Below are positions 47,785 through 57,493 of a stretch of 64,000 bases of DNA, piece after piece (position 1 is the stretch's first letter; every line of letters begins with the position of its first letter). The DNA is from Cognatishimia sp. WU-CL00825 (GTDB lineage Bacteria; Pseudomonadota; Alphaproteobacteria; Rhodobacterales; Rhodobacteraceae). The stretch is from assembly GCF_040364665.1 (NCBI RefSeq), contig NZ_BAABWX010000001.1, positions 868,001 to 932,000 of the forward strand. The letters run 5' to 3'. The position numbers and the translations under genes are program-made. Below the pieces are notes generated by a model. That model saw nothing but the letters and a program-made list of their open reading frames with translations. It did not search any database and was not told the origin of the DNA.

Positions 47785-48858
47785 CTAATTTTTTGGCAAT
47801 AATGCGGTGAATGTGCTGCCCTGCCCCAGAACGCTGGCGATTTTTAACCGACCACGGTGGCGATTCACGATGTGTTTGACAATTGCCAGCCCCAAACCTG
47901 TGCCGCCAACTTCGCGCGACCGATGGGAATCGATGCGATAGAATCGCTCTGTCAGTCTTGGAATGTGAATGGCCTCTATGCCCGGCCCGCTGTCTTGCAC
48001 CCGAACACGCACGGCAGCGCGCCGCAACGTCGCGTCCCAGTCAAATTCTTCCAGCGTCACGGTGACCTGCGCGGTCTCGCCACCATACTTCTGCGCGTTT
48101 TCAATCAGGTTGGTGAAAACCTGTGTCAATTGATCCTGATCGCCAAGTATTTTGACCGGCGCGTCCGGGGCGGCAAATTTGATCTGATGCAGGCGGTCTT
48201 TGGCAACCTCGCTTAGGTTGCGGATAACGGATCTTAGCAGGTCCCTGATATCGACCGCATCCGTTGGACGCATGCGCGCGTCTTCTTCAACACGGCTTAG
48301 GGAAAGCAAGTCTCCAACCAATCGGTTCATGCGTTTGGCTTCGGACGCCATAATGCCCAAAAACCGCGCGCGCGCCTCTGCGTCGTTTTTGGCGGGGCCT
48401 TGCAGTGTTTCGATAAAGCCCAACAGCGCGGTCAACGGAGTCTTAAGTTCATGGCTGACATTGGCCACAAAGTCTCTGCGGATTTCACCGGCTTGCTGAA
48501 CCTGCGTGATATCCTGAAAACACACCAATATCCCCTTGACCTCTGGCTGGGTGGCCTCTGGCAGCGTGATATAGCTGCAGGTCAGTTCATAGCGGGTTTC
48601 TTGCTGGCCTTCGGTGTGCAGATACGTGGCACGTTGGGTTTCTTTTGTGCTTAGACATTGCTCGACCGCCGCACCAAAGGCCGGCTGACGAAACATCAGA
48701 ATGTAGGACCGTTGTTCGACCAGTCCGGGCTTTAGCGTCAGCGCAAGGTTGTTTGCCCCAAGCACGCGTTTGTCTTGGCCGATAAATACGCAGGGTAATG
48801 GGATGGCGCTAAGGTAGGAAGCGAGCATGATGTGCCTGTCACTGAAACCGCGAAACAT
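47785..48858 (-). CDS. phoR: Phosphate regulon histidine kinase PhoR (no clear membrane anchor)
   Basis: A 357-residue kinase with an N-terminal PAS-like domain, HisKA H-box VANVSHELKTPLTALLGF (His136) and HATPase (NLIENAQKYGG, GGTGLGLAIVKHIV). E. coli PhoR has membrane helices before the PAS domain; here I see none of sufficient length, so it is probably cytoplasmic and tethered through PhoU/PstB. It is upstream of pstS with the Pho box between. An internal Met (residue 11) is an alternative start. Confidence 0.92.
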   Translation of the reverse strand: MFRGFSDRHIMLASYLSAIPLPCVFIGQDKRVLGANNLALTLKPGLVEQRSYILMFRQPAFGAAVEQCLSTKETQRATYLHTEGQQETRYELTCSYITLPEATQPEVKGILVCFQDITQVQQAGEIRRDFVANVSHELKTPLTALLGFIETLQGPAKNDAEARARFLGIMASEAKRMNRLVGDLLSLSRVEEDARMRPTDAVDIRDLLRSVIRNLSEVAKDRLHQIKFAAPDAPVKILGDQDQLTQVFTNLIENAQKYGGETAQVTVTLEEFDWDATLRRAAVRVRVQDSGPGIEAIHIPRLTERFYRIDSHRSREVGGTGLGLAIVKHIVNRHRGRLKIASVLGQGSTFTALLPKN

Positions 48859-48934
48859 TGGGCGCAGGTTTGCGAATGTCGCCCCAAATGTAAAGTCGCC
48901 CTTTCAGAGATGTGTGTAACAGTATGAAACGACG

Positions 48935-49456
48935 TTATATTTTTGTCAGACCATCGCGAAATCGGCGCATGTTGTTTTGATAGCCTATGGCGCTTTTGGT
49001 CAGGCCTTGTATGGCCGCATCATCCAGTTGACGCACAATCTTGCCCGGCGTACCCATCACCAAAGACCCGTCTGGGATTTCTTTACCTTCGGTGATCAAG
49101 GCACCAGCCCCGATCAGGCAGTTCTTGCCAATTTTCGCGCCGTTCAAGACGGTTGCGCCCATGCCAATCAGGGAATTATCGCCAATGGTGCAGCCGTGCA
49201 GCATGGCTTTGTGGCCAATCGTGCAATTTTTACCGATTCTAAGGGGATAACCCATATCAGTGTGAATGACGGTGTTCTCTTGCACGTTAGAGCCTTGGCC
49301 GACACGGATTTCCTCATTGTCACCGCGCAGTGTAGAGCCAAACCAAACAGAGGCACCGGGTTCTAAAACAACGTTGCCAATCAGGTTGGCATCTGGCGCA
49401 ACCCAGGTGTCTTCGGCGATTTGCGGCTTTACACCGTTTAGGGCAAATTGGGTCAT
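48935..49456 (-). CDS. Gamma carbonic anhydrase-like hexapeptide protein
   Basis: A 173-residue left-handed beta-helix protein. Histidines in [22 protein letters not shown] match the three-His zinc site of gamma-class carbonic anhydrases. Catalytic activity in this YrdA/PaaY-like branch varies, so I name only the family. It overlaps the gmk stop by 4 bp. Confidence 0.88.
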   Translation of the reverse strand: MTQFALNGVKPQIAEDTWVAPDANLIGNVVLEPGASVWFGSTLRGDNEEIRVGQGSNVQENTVIHTDMGYPLRIGKNCTIGHKAMLHGCTIGDNSLIGMGATVLNGAKIGKNCLIGAGALITEGKEIPDGSLVMGTPGKIVRQLDDAAIQGLTKSAIGYQNNMRRFRDGLTKI

Positions 49457-50094
49457 TGGCTGTCCATAAACTCTTGTTGCAGGTGGCGCACGTGGTCCAC
49501 CAAATGAGGTTGCTGGATACGGCGTAAACGCGTGGCGGTCACAATATCTTTTAGATCCTGTTCGGTTTGATCAAGGTCGTCGTTGATCAACACGTGGTCA
49601 TAGCTGCCCCAGTGGCTGATCTCGTCCCAGCTTTTCTGCATGCGCTTTGAGATAACTTCGGCACTGTCTTGCCCACGGGTTTCCAGACGGCGGCGCAGTT
49701 CTTTGATCGAGGGCGGTAGAATGAAGATCGACAAGGTGTGCTGGCCCAGCACTGAATTGCGGATTTGTTGCGCCCCCTGCCAGTCGATATCAAACAAAAC
49801 GTCGCGGCCCGCATCAATGGCCTGTTGCACTGGGCCACGCGGAGAGCCGTAAAAATTGCCGAAAACATGGGCGTGCTCCAGCATGCCTTCCGAGGCGACG
49901 TCACGTTTGAAATCATCCTCGGACATAAAGTGATAATCTGCACCATCGACCTCGCCCGGGCGTGGGCTGCGCGTGGTCGCCGAAACGGAAAAATCTATCG
50001 ATGGGTCCCATTGGCGCAGGCGTTTGGACAATGTAGATTTCCCGGCCCCCGAGGGAGAGGACAAAATGATTAAGAGGCCACGACGGTTTTGCAT
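49453..50094 (-). CDS. gmk: Guanylate kinase
   Basis: A 213-residue kinase making GDP from GMP. Walker A is [11 protein letters not shown], then [20 protein letters not shown] for GMP binding. It follows yicC by 3 bp, a common alphaproteobacterial pairing, and is followed by the hexapeptide gene. Confidence 0.96.
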   Translation of the reverse strand: MQNRRGLLIILSSPSGAGKSTLSKRLRQWDPSIDFSVSATTRSPRPGEVDGADYHFMSEDDFKRDVASEGMLEHAHVFGNFYGSPRGPVQQAIDAGRDVLFDIDWQGAQQIRNSVLGQHTLSIFILPPSIKELRRRLETRGQDSAEVISKRMQKSWDEISHWGSYDHVLINDDLDQTEQDLKDIVTATRLRRIQQPHLVDHVRHLQQEFMDSQ

Positions 50095-50097
50095 AGC

Positions 50098-50988
50098 TTA
50101 TTCCACGTTCTGAACTTGTTCGCGCATCTGGTCTATCACGGCTTTCAGGTCTAGCCCAACACGTGTCAGATCAACGTTCTGGGCCTTAGAGCACAGAGTA
50201 TTAGCTTCGCGGTTAAATTCCTGCATTAAAAAATCCAGTTTGCGACCAACTGGGCTGCCTTTTGCCACGAGTTCTGTGGCCGCCGCAACATGCGCCATAA
50301 GGCGATCCAGTTCCTCGGTCACATCGCTTTTAACGGCCAGAACCGCCAGTTCCTGAGCGAGGCGGGATTCATCCATCGCGTCGACATTCTCTAGAACTTT
50401 CGCAAGATTGTTTTTCAAATTCGTCGCGACTTCAGCTTTGCGTTGTTCCGCCACGGCTTGGGCCGCATTTGTTAACGTTTCGATCTCTGTGATCTGGCCG
50501 CTCAGTACATTTTCAAGAGCCTGTCCTTCGCTGGCTCGCATCTCGTTGAAGGCGGCAATCAAAGCAGGCAATCCCGCCACCAATGCGGCGCGCAGCCCAT
50601 CTGTGTTGCTTTCGGCGCTTGCCGTATCCATGACACCGCGCAGTGCCAAAATCTCTGCGGCATTGCTGGGCGACAAGGATATGCCGCGATCCATGGCGTC
50701 GGTTTCGATATCTGCCAAAGCTTTCAGCACCGTATCCAACGCAGTTTTGTTGAGCGCTAATGCTGAATTTTCCTCAGTTTTATATACTCTTAGACTAAGA
50801 GTGACCGCCCCGCGTGCGGCGGCTTTTGCAAGCCCTGTGCGCAGCAAAGGTTCTAAACCTTCGATCCAATCGGGCACCCGCATCCGCAAATCCAATCCTT
50901 TGGAGTTCACGCTGCGCAGATCCCATGTCCAGGTATAGCCATCGGCCTGGCCCTTGGCCGAGGCAAAGCCAGTCATTGAATTCAACAT
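50098..50988 (-). CDS. YicC-family endoribonuclease
   Basis: A 296-residue YicC/YloC-type protein. The start MLNSMTGFASAKG and the C-terminal half with DFLMQEFNREANTLCSKAQ are hallmarks. Characterised relatives act as RNases on small RNAs. The first gene of the yicC-gmk operon. Confidence 0.93.
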   Translation of the reverse strand: MLNSMTGFASAKGQADGYTWTWDLRSVNSKGLDLRMRVPDWIEGLEPLLRTGLAKAAARGAVTLSLRVYKTEENSALALNKTALDTVLKALADIETDAMDRGISLSPSNAAEILALRGVMDTASAESNTDGLRAALVAGLPALIAAFNEMRASEGQALENVLSGQITEIETLTNAAQAVAEQRKAEVATNLKNNLAKVLENVDAMDESRLAQELAVLAVKSDVTEELDRLMAHVAAATELVAKGSPVGRKLDFLMQEFNREANTLCSKAQNVDLTRVGLDLKAVIDQMREQVQNVE

Positions 50989-51226
50989 GGGGCATTTCTC
51001 CTGACAGATCGGCTTTGGTGACCCAATGGAAGTCGCACAAAAGCGCCACGTTGGTAAACCAGAAATCGCGCAACGTTAACCAAACCTTCGGGTTTGTTAC
51101 CAAATTTCAGTTAAATCTGTCATATTATCCCCATCGCAAAGCCCAGATAAACACGGTTAGAACCGCGTTGCACAGACGCAGAATGCGCTTGGCTTTACCC
51201 CTTTGCCGACGGGACCGGACTGCACA
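50989..51226. other. Divergent gap between yicC and the PAS_5 gene
   Basis: No coding frame supported. A CAAACC-TTCG-GGTTTG hairpin with a TTCG loop lies at 51081-51096 in the yicC upstream region. Both promoters should be here. Confidence 0.4.
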
Positions 51227-51880
51227 ATGACACAGTATTTTGATCATGACCAACCAAGCCGCGCTTCACGTTTCCCAGCACTTGCAGAGGTCGAGACCTA
51301 TTGGGAAGGTCTGCGCGGTAGAGCCGAAGTGCCAAAACGCGCCCAAATTGATCCGCGCGGCATTCAAACAGCACTGCCCTACGCCTTTATTTTGGAAAAA
51401 GTCACCCCTCGTATTGCCCGTTTTCGGCTTGCTGGTTCAAAGATATGCCAGGCCTTTGGCGCCGAGGCGCGTGGCATGCCGGCGACTTGCCTAATCACAC
51501 CAGACCGCCGTGATTTTTTTGAGAACACGCTACAAGATGTCTTTGCTATGCCCGCACGCGCCAGGTTGAATTTCACTTGGGGCCATGCCTCTGATCATCA
51601 GATCGATGCCCAGATGCTGATTTTGCCGCTGCATGACGATATCGGCCGCGTCACCCGTGCCCTAGGATGTCTGCAATTTGCGCCCGCCAAATCGGTCTTG
51701 GCTCGGCACTTGTATCCAAATGGCAGTTTGGTCAAACCCGTCGGGGCTTTTGGCCACCTAGATCCCGGTTCTGTGCGCAACCACAGTTTGGTGCTCGTGG
51801 CCTCTAACGACGCAAAACCGACACCCTCGGGTCACCGCAAATCATTGGCCAAAACCCAAAACCACTTGCATCTGGTTTAA
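51227..51880 (+). CDS. PAS_5-type single-domain protein
   Basis: A 217-residue protein resembling the alphaproteobacterial PAS_5 family: SRFPALAEVETYWEGLRG, then LPYAFILEKVTPRIARFRLA and ACGL-like core without an output domain. Its partner and ligand are unknown. The ATG at 51227 is preferred over 51203. It is followed by the convergent DAHP synthase. Confidence 0.75.
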   Translation: MTQYFDHDQPSRASRFPALAEVETYWEGLRGRAEVPKRAQIDPRGIQTALPYAFILEKVTPRIARFRLAGSKICQAFGAEARGMPATCLITPDRRDFFENTLQDVFAMPARARLNFTWGHASDHQIDAQMLILPLHDDIGRVTRALGCLQFAPAKSVLARHLYPNGSLVKPVGAFGHLDPGSVRNHSLVLVASNDAKPTPSGHRKSLAKTQNHLHLV

Positions 51881-51933
51881 CCTTTCGCTTTGGGCACTTT
51901 GCCGCGCGGTGAATTCTTTAGGTTCTCAAAACG

Positions 51934-51961
51934 AAAAAAGCGCACCCATTGGATGCGCTTT
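51934..51961 (-). terminator. Intrinsic terminator of the DAHP synthase gene
   Basis: AAAGCGCA (51937-51944) and TGCGCTTT (51954-51961) flank a nine-base loop. On the minus strand a run of six Ts (complement of 51934-51939) closes it, partly inside the stem. Confidence 0.8.
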
Positions 51962-51982
51962 ACTCTTTATGCTCTAAGCGCC

Positions 51983-53353
51983 TTACCCGGCTTTAGAGGC
52001 CTTTTGCGTTGCGCGCAAAGCAGACAGCTCTTCGGCGACCAAGAATGCAAGTTCCAAAGACTGGCTTGCGTTCAAGCGTGGGTCACAGGCTGTGTGATAA
52101 CGGTCTGACAGGTCTTCTTCGGTCACTTCACGCACCCCACCGGTGCATTCAGTCACGTCTTGCCCGGTCATCTCGAAATGCACGCCACCAGGGATGGTGC
52201 CCTCGGCTTTGTGGATAGCAAAGAATTCCTGAACTTCACGCAGCACGCTTTCAAATGGACGGGTTTTATAGCCTGTCGCGGATTTGATAGTGTTGCCATG
52301 CATCGCGTCACAGGTCCAAAGCACCTTCGCGCCTTCTTCCTGCACGGTTTTGATCAAGCGAGGCAGGTTATCCCCGACCTTGCCGGCACCAAACCGCGCA
52401 ATTAGGGTCAGACGCCCCTCTTCGTTTTCTGGGTTCAGCTTCTCCATCAGAACCTTCAGGTCTTCGGCTGTGGTTGTTGGACCACATTTCAGACCAATCG
52501 GGTTTTGTACACCGCGCAGGAATTCAACATGCGCGCCGTCTGGCTGACGGGTGCGATCGCCGATCCACAACATATGACCAGAGCCAGCCAGCCAGTTGCC
52601 GGATGTAGAATCAAGACGGGTCAACGCCTCTTCATACTCCAACAGCAGGCTTTCGTGGCTGGTGTAGAAATCAACCGTATGCAGCGCATGAGACAGATTG
52701 CTGTTCACACCAGCCGCCGACATGAAATCCAACGCATCGCTGATGCTATTGGCCATTTCGCGGTATTTCGCGGCTTTTTCGCCTTCGGTAAAGCCAAGCG
52801 TCCAAGCATGTACGCTGTTGACGTCCGCATAACCCCCCGTGCTGAACGCACGCAGCAGGTTTAGCGTTGCAGCCGCTTGTGTATAGGCTTGCAGCATCTT
52901 TTTGGGATCAGGAATGCGCGCGCCAGATGTGAAATCAAGCTCGTTGATGATGTCGCCGCGATAGCTTGGCAATTCCACGCCATTCACGGTTTCTGATGGC
53001 GCCGAGCGTGGTTTGGCAAATTGGCCGGCCATACGGCCCACTTTGACCACAGGCACCTTGGCCCCGTAGGTCAATACCATTGCCATCTGCAACATCACTT
53101 TGAACGTGTCACGAATGCCATCTGCATTAAATTGCGCAAAAGATTCCGCACAATCGCCACCCTGCAACAAAAAGGCCTCGCCGCGAGACGCAGCTCCGAG
53201 TTTTGCTTTCAAGCTGCGCGCTTCGCCAGCAAAGACCAAGGGCGGATAGCTTGCGAGCTGGGCTTCTACTGCCTTCAGCGCGGTCTCGTCCGTATAGTCA
53301 GGCATCTGAACCCTTGGCTTAGTGCGCCAGTCAGATTTTTGCCATTCTGCCAT
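51983..53353 (-). CDS. Class II 3-deoxy-7-phosphoheptulonate (DAHP) synthase
   Basis: A 456-residue plant-type (class II) DAHP synthase catalysing the first step of the shikimate pathway from PEP and erythrose 4-phosphate. [32 protein letters not shown] and [14 protein letters not shown] are the substrate and metal-site motifs. ATG 53353 ([18 protein letters not shown]) is the family start. A strong terminator follows. Confidence 0.96.
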   Translation of the reverse strand: MAEWQKSDWRTKPRVQMPDYTDETALKAVEAQLASYPPLVFAGEARSLKAKLGAASRGEAFLLQGGDCAESFAQFNADGIRDTFKVMLQMAMVLTYGAKVPVVKVGRMAGQFAKPRSAPSETVNGVELPSYRGDIINELDFTSGARIPDPKKMLQAYTQAAATLNLLRAFSTGGYADVNSVHAWTLGFTEGEKAAKYREMANSISDALDFMSAAGVNSNLSHALHTVDFYTSHESLLLEYEEALTRLDSTSGNWLAGSGHMLWIGDRTRQPDGAHVEFLRGVQNPIGLKCGPTTTAEDLKVLMEKLNPENEEGRLTLIARFGAGKVGDNLPRLIKTVQEEGAKVLWTCDAMHGNTIKSATGYKTRPFESVLREVQEFFAIHKAEGTIPGGVHFEMTGQDVTECTGGVREVTEEDLSDRYHTACDPRLNASQSLELAFLVAEELSALRATQKASKAG

Positions 53354-53397
53354 TGTCTTTACTCCGGTTGTCAAATCTAGGCCCGTCAAAGAAAAAG

Positions 53398-53414
53398 TAC
53401 GGACCTGACCCGTA
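53398..53414. promoter_or_regulatory. TACGG-N7-CCGTA dyad in the DAHP synthase/GlxA divergent gap
   Basis: An exact 5+7+5 inverted repeat about 85 bp before the regulator start and 45 bp before the DAHP synthase start. CCGTCAA (53383-53389) and TTGACGG around 53429-53435 form a second, wider inverted pair. Either could be an operator; function inferred from place only. Confidence 0.3.
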
Positions 53415-53497
53415 TGCCAAATATCGTTCTTGACGGAAACCCCGCAAATGGCTCAAGTGATTTGATCGAAAATCGCCTATCGCACCAAAGGTACTGA

Positions 53498-54508
53498 ATG
53501 AAATCGCCACAGCCCAATGCCCCAACATTTCACAAGACAGACCCAGAGCCGGCCCGCCGGTTTGTATTTGTTTTAATGAATGAATTCACAATGTTGAGCT
53601 TTTCCTCTGCCGTCGAGTGCCTGCGGTTGGCCAATCGAATGGCAGGCAAAGACCTTTATGATTGGTCTTTGGTTTCCGAGGGTGCATCGTCTGTAACCTG
53701 TTCGGCGGGCACGTCTTTTGCGGTCCAAGGTGATTTGGGTGATATCAAGCGTGACGAGACAATCATGCTTTGCGGTGGCGTGAATGTGCAAAAAGCAACG
53801 ACTCAGAAGTTGCTTGGTTGGCTGCGGCGCGAATCGCGCAAGGGCGTGCTGATCGGTGGGCTGTGCACGGCGGCCTATACTTTGGCCAAGGCCGGATTGC
53901 TGGAGGGGCGCCGCGTGACCATCCACTGGGAAAATCACGATGGGTTTGTCGAAGAGTTTGCAGATGACGACATCGAGCTGACCAAATCGGTCTTTGTGGT
54001 CGACCGCAATCGCATGACCACAGCGGGCGGCATGGCGTCGATTGATTTGATGTTAAAACTGATTGCGGATGACTATGGCGAAGATCTGGCCAACTCTGTC
54101 GCAGATCAGTTGATTTATTCTTCGATCCGCACCGACCAAGATGCCCAGCGTCTTTCAGTGCCAACCCGCATTGGCGTGCGTCACCCCAAGCTGAGCCAAG
54201 TGATTCAGATGATGGAGAAAAACATCGAAGAACCCGTCAGCCCCTCTGATCTGGCGCAGATGGTTGGCATGTCAACACGACAGCTCGAACGGCTATTTCG
54301 GCGGTATCTGGACCGCTCTCCAAAGCGGTATTATATGGAATTGCGGCTGCAAAAAGCGCGAAATTTGCTGATGCAGACCGATATGAGCGTGATCAATGTG
54401 GCCTTGGCCTGTGGTTTTTCCTCACCCAGCCATTTTTCAAAGTGCTACCGCTCGCATTACGAAGTCACGCCCTATCGCGAACGCGGCAGCCGCGGATCCG
54501 CATCCTAG
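53498..54508 (+). CDS. GlxA-family AraC-type transcriptional regulator
   Basis: A 336-residue regulator with an N-terminal DJ-1/PfpI amidase-like sensor domain (GGLCTAAYTLAKAGLLEG with a Cys at the elbow; VTIHWENHDGFVEEF) and a C-terminal AraC double helix-turn-helix (MVGMSTRQLERLFRRYL, VALACGFSSPSHFSKCYRSHY). Relatives such as GbdR, CdhR and ArgR-type regulators respond to betaine, carnitine or amino acids. It is convergent with the sugar dehydrogenase (4-bp overlap), so the target genes are not evident. Confidence 0.9.
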   Translation: MKSPQPNAPTFHKTDPEPARRFVFVLMNEFTMLSFSSAVECLRLANRMAGKDLYDWSLVSEGASSVTCSAGTSFAVQGDLGDIKRDETIMLCGGVNVQKATTQKLLGWLRRESRKGVLIGGLCTAAYTLAKAGLLEGRRVTIHWENHDGFVEEFADDDIELTKSVFVVDRNRMTTAGGMASIDLMLKLIADDYGEDLANSVADQLIYSSIRTDQDAQRLSVPTRIGVRHPKLSQVIQMMEKNIEEPVSPSDLAQMVGMSTRQLERLFRRYLDRSPKRYYMELRLQKARNLLMQTDMSVINVALACGFSSPSHFSKCYRSHYEVTPYRERGSRGSAS

Positions 54509-55602
54509 CGGCTGATGCGAAAGATGGTGCCACGGTCTTCGGAAATGAACCAAATGCTGCCATCCGCAGCTTGCCGAATGTCGCGCACGCGTTTCGTAGA
54601 GCTGTGTTTAAGCGCAAGATTTTCCTTTAGCTTTGTGCCGGAAAGTCCTGAAATGTAATCAAATTTCAGGCTGCCGACAAATATCCACCCCCGCCATTCA
54701 GGAAACATTTCGCCGGAATAGGCCATTAAGCCAGAGGGTGCGATTGATGGGTCCCAGTAATAATCGGGTTGGCGCATGCCGGTTTTTTCTGTGCCTTCAC
54801 CGATTTTTCCACCGCTATAATGTCGCCCATAGGCAATCACCGGCCAGCCATAATTTGCGCCAGGTTTGATCAAATTGACCTCGTCGCCTCCGCGCGCGCC
54901 GTGTTCAACGGCCCAAAGATTTCCGGCGCTGTCAAAGCCCATGCCCTGCGGATTGCGATGGCCATAGCTCCAGATCTCAGGCGCGGCATTGTTGCGATGA
55001 ACAAAGGGATTGTCCGACGGCACCGCGCCGGTTTTACCAATGCGGAGGATGCTGCCATTGTGTCGGGTAAGATCTTGCGCCGAAGGCCTGTCACCGCGTT
55101 CACCGATGGTCACATATAGCGCGCCATCCGGACCTTCGGCCAGACGCGAACCAAAATGACGCCCTCCGCGAGAGCCTGGCGTCATCTCAAATATCGTTGC
55201 GACATCGCGCAGCTGATGGTTTTTTTCATCAAAAATAGCGCGGGCCACGGCGGTGCCCGACCCTGAGCCTTGCGCGGTCACAAAGGTTAGGAAAATATGC
55301 TGTGATGTCGCGAAATCCCTCGGCACTAAGACATCCAGCAAACCACCCTGGCCTTCAGCCACAACCATTGGGGTGCCGCTGATGCGCCGCTTGGTTCCCA
55401 TTGGATCCACATGCCACAGACGCCCACGCCTTTCGGTCACCAAAAACCCGCCATCCGGTAAAAACGACAAGGCCCAAGGTGTCTTGAACCCCTTTGCCAT
55501 GGCCGTAATCTGAACCGTCCCAATGGGTGTCTGCACCGCTTCGGCGCGCAGGCCCACAGGGCTGAATACACAGAAAAGTAAAGCAATAATGAAGGGGCGC
55601 AT
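54505..55602 (-). CDS. PQQ-dependent aldose sugar dehydrogenase family protein (GSDH/YliI-like)
   Basis: A 365-residue periplasmic beta-propeller enzyme. The signal peptide is about residues 1-20 (FIIALLFCVFSPVGLRA). SRLAEGPDGALYVTIGERGD and EIWSYGHRNPQGMGFD are typical of the soluble PQQ glucose/aldose dehydrogenase family. It would oxidise sugars with PQQ; no PQQ synthesis gene is in the window. Confidence 0.9.
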   Translation of the reverse strand: MRPFIIALLFCVFSPVGLRAEAVQTPIGTVQITAMAKGFKTPWALSFLPDGGFLVTERRGRLWHVDPMGTKRRISGTPMVVAEGQGGLLDVLVPRDFATSQHIFLTFVTAQGSGSGTAVARAIFDEKNHQLRDVATIFEMTPGSRGGRHFGSRLAEGPDGALYVTIGERGDRPSAQDLTRHNGSILRIGKTGAVPSDNPFVHRNNAAPEIWSYGHRNPQGMGFDSAGNLWAVEHGARGGDEVNLIKPGANYGWPVIAYGRHYSGGKIGEGTEKTGMRQPDYYWDPSIAPSGLMAYSGEMFPEWRGWIFVGSLKFDYISGLSGTKLKENLALKHSSTKRVRDIRQAADGSIWFISEDRGTIFRISR

Positions 55603-55850
55603 GCGCTTTGGCCGATACCTTAAACAGATTGGAGTTTCTGTCGGGTATCAAAGCGCAATGCCACGCATACGGCAACAATTTATACCATGTGCGGCACATT
55701 GTTGCCCAAGTCCGGCGCTAACCTATCCATTAGGATTGGTAGGCTATTCGCGTGCCACCTTGAGCAAAGGGTATGGGTCCAACAGGCTGAAACAACGGAC
55801 TTTTCCCAAGATGTCTGGCACAGATCAGACGATTTAAGAAAGGAGCTGTT

Positions 55851-55979
55851 ATGCCGATTTCAATGAACCAAGATCCAAAGCAATCTGCGGGGTCCACGCG
55901 CCCTCTGCCCCCCGTTAAGCAAAAACCCGAAGCCCCCGAGACCAAAAAGCCGGTGTTTTCCGACTGGGCCGCGATTTAA
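55851..55979 (+). CDS. Small Pro/Lys-rich protein (42 residues)
   Basis: A short reading frame with a near-perfect ribosome site (AAGGAG, 7 bp before the ATG). It encodes a charged, proline-rich chain (PLPPVKQKPEAPETKK) ending VFSDWAAI, with no hydrophobic segment. No known family. Most likely disordered with a short C-terminal hydrophobic motif that could dock a partner. It lies 55 bp before the TfoX-type gene and may share its transcript. Confidence 0.55.
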   Translation: MPISMNQDPKQSAGSTRPLPPVKQKPEAPETKKPVFSDWAAI

Positions 55980-56034
55980 GTCATTTGGGATAACTGCGCG
56001 GGTGACACCGCCTTGGAAGATGCTATTTTGTGGC

Positions 56035-56370
56035 ATGACCACCGCTGTATCTTCGATCAAAAACCTTGGGCCAGCCTATGAAGAGGCCTGTACCAAAGCC
56101 GGCATTCATTCGGCGGAAGCTTTGCGTGAGCTGGGGCCAGACGAGGCCTATGGCCGCCTGCTTGCCACTGGCACCAAACCGCATTTCATTGGCTATTATG
56201 TGCTTGTGATGGCCCTGCAGGGTCGTCCGTGGAACGACTGCAAAGGCAAAGAAAAAGACGCGCTGCGCGTTCGGTTTGACGCGATCAAAGCCGCGAGATC
56301 AGACAGAGGTCTTAATGAACTTGAACGCATTCTCAATCAAATTGGCGTTCTGGACCCCAAGGCCGGCTGA
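56035..56370 (+). CDS. TfoX C-terminal domain protein
   Basis: A 111-residue protein consisting mainly of a TfoX_C (helix-hairpin-helix-like) domain: SIKNLGPAYEEACTKAGIHS and LRELGPDEAYGRLL. It lacks the N-terminal TfoX/Sxy domain, so a competence role cannot be assumed. The start is ATG 56035, not the GTG at 56002. It is convergent with rpiB. Confidence 0.85.
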   Translation: MTTAVSSIKNLGPAYEEACTKAGIHSAEALRELGPDEAYGRLLATGTKPHFIGYYVLVMALQGRPWNDCKGKEKDALRVRFDAIKAARSDRGLNELERILNQIGVLDPKAG

Positions 56371-56399
56371 CGCCGAACGCCAGCCCGACGCCGATTGTT

Positions 56400-56849
56400 T
56401 TAGTTTGCGATGGCTTCCATCAGATCAACACGCGTGCCGTGGCGGCCGCCTTCAAAATCTGATTTCAAAAAGGCATCAACGATCTCGATTGCCAGATCCG
56501 GGCCCGTTACCCGAGCACCAATCGACAGCATATTTGCGTTGTTATGCGCGCGGATCATTTTGGCAGAGAACGTCTCGGAACAAACGCCACAGCGAATGCC
56601 CTTCACCTTGTTGGCTGACATCATGATGCCCTGCCCTGTGCCGCACAGAATAATGCCCAGATCACAGTCGCCTGATGCAACTTTGCGCGCCGCGGCTTCG
56701 CCGTGCTTTGGGTAATGCGTGCTTTCCGGCGTCGTTGGTCCGATATCCACCGCCTCAAAGCCCAGAGTTTCAATATGTTTGGCGATGGTCTGGCGCAGCT
56801 CGATCGCCGCGTGGTCGCTAGAGAGAACGATACGTTTCGCTTTGGTCAT
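56400..56849 (-). CDS. rpiB: Ribose-5-phosphate isomerase B
   Basis: A 149-residue RpiB/LacAB-family isomerase of the pentose phosphate pathway. VLSSDHAAIELRQTI and IILCGTGQGIMMSANKVKGI hold the active site, including the catalytic Cys. The ATG at 56849 gives MTKAKRIVLSSDHAA. A hairpin separates it from the upstream ndk. Confidence 0.94.
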   Translation of the reverse strand: MTKAKRIVLSSDHAAIELRQTIAKHIETLGFEAVDIGPTTPESTHYPKHGEAAARKVASGDCDLGIILCGTGQGIMMSANKVKGIRCGVCSETFSAKMIRAHNNANMLSIGARVTGPDLAIEIVDAFLKSDFEGGRHGTRVDLMEAIAN

Positions 56850-56871
56850 TGGCTTGGGCTTTCTGCTTATC

Positions 56872-56905
56872 AAAGAAAAGGCCGCTTCGATTGCTCGAAA
56901 CGGCC
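56872..56905 (-). terminator. Intrinsic terminator of ndk with GCAA tetraloop
   Basis: On the minus strand GGCCGTTTCGA, loop GCAA, TCGAAGCGGCC (complement of 56880-56905), an 11-bp stem with one T-G pair, followed by TTTTCTTT. Confidence 0.85.
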
Positions 56906-56932
56906 ACTATTCAAATCCGACGGGACGGTGGC

Positions 56933-57355
56933 TTAGCCGACCAGTTCCAGACCAGAGAAGAAGTAAGCGATTTCAACAGCGGCTGTTTCAGGCGCGTCGG
57001 AACCGTGAACGGAGTTTTCGCCAACGGATTCAGCGAACTCGGCGCGGATTGTGCCCGGAGCAGCGTCTGCTGGGTTGGTTGCGCCCATAACTTCGCGGTT
57101 TTTCGCGATTGCGCCTTCGCCTTCCAGAACCTGAGCAACAATTGGCTCGGATGCCATGAATTCACACAGTTCGTCATAGAAAGGACGCTCGGCGTGCACA
57201 GCATAGAAAACGCCAGCTTGCGCTTTGGTCAGGTGGATGCGTTTTTGCGCCACAACGCGCAGGCCTGCTTCTTCGAATTTCGCGTTGATCGCGCCAGTCA
57301 AGTTACGGCGTGTTGCGTCAGGTTTGATGATAGAGAAAGTGCGTTCCAGAGCCAT
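56933..57355 (-). CDS. ndk: Nucleoside diphosphate kinase
   Basis: A 140-residue Ndk balancing nucleoside triphosphate pools. [17 protein letters not shown] opens the fold and His117 in [10 protein letters not shown] is the phospho-acceptor. Strong codon bias. Followed by a good terminator, so it is likely monocistronic. Confidence 0.97.
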   Translation of the reverse strand: MALERTFSIIKPDATRRNLTGAINAKFEEAGLRVVAQKRIHLTKAQAGVFYAVHAERPFYDELCEFMASEPIVAQVLEGEGAIAKNREVMGATNPADAAPGTIRAEFAESVGENSVHGSDAPETAAVEIAYFFSGLELVG

Positions 57356-57493
57356 GATAAATCCTCAGGGTTCAAAGTTTAATTTGGCCGCGCACTAGCA
57401 CGACCACAAAGTTTTGCAAAGCCCTAAGACCCCTGCGTCGAATTATGCGAATGAGATTGACAAGAATGCCAGTCTGATAGACTGCTCGCAGCC

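Noticed and set aside
48859..48934. CTGTTAC-like motif upstream of phoR as a second Pho box
   Set aside because: There is only one good half site and no partner at 11-bp spacing.
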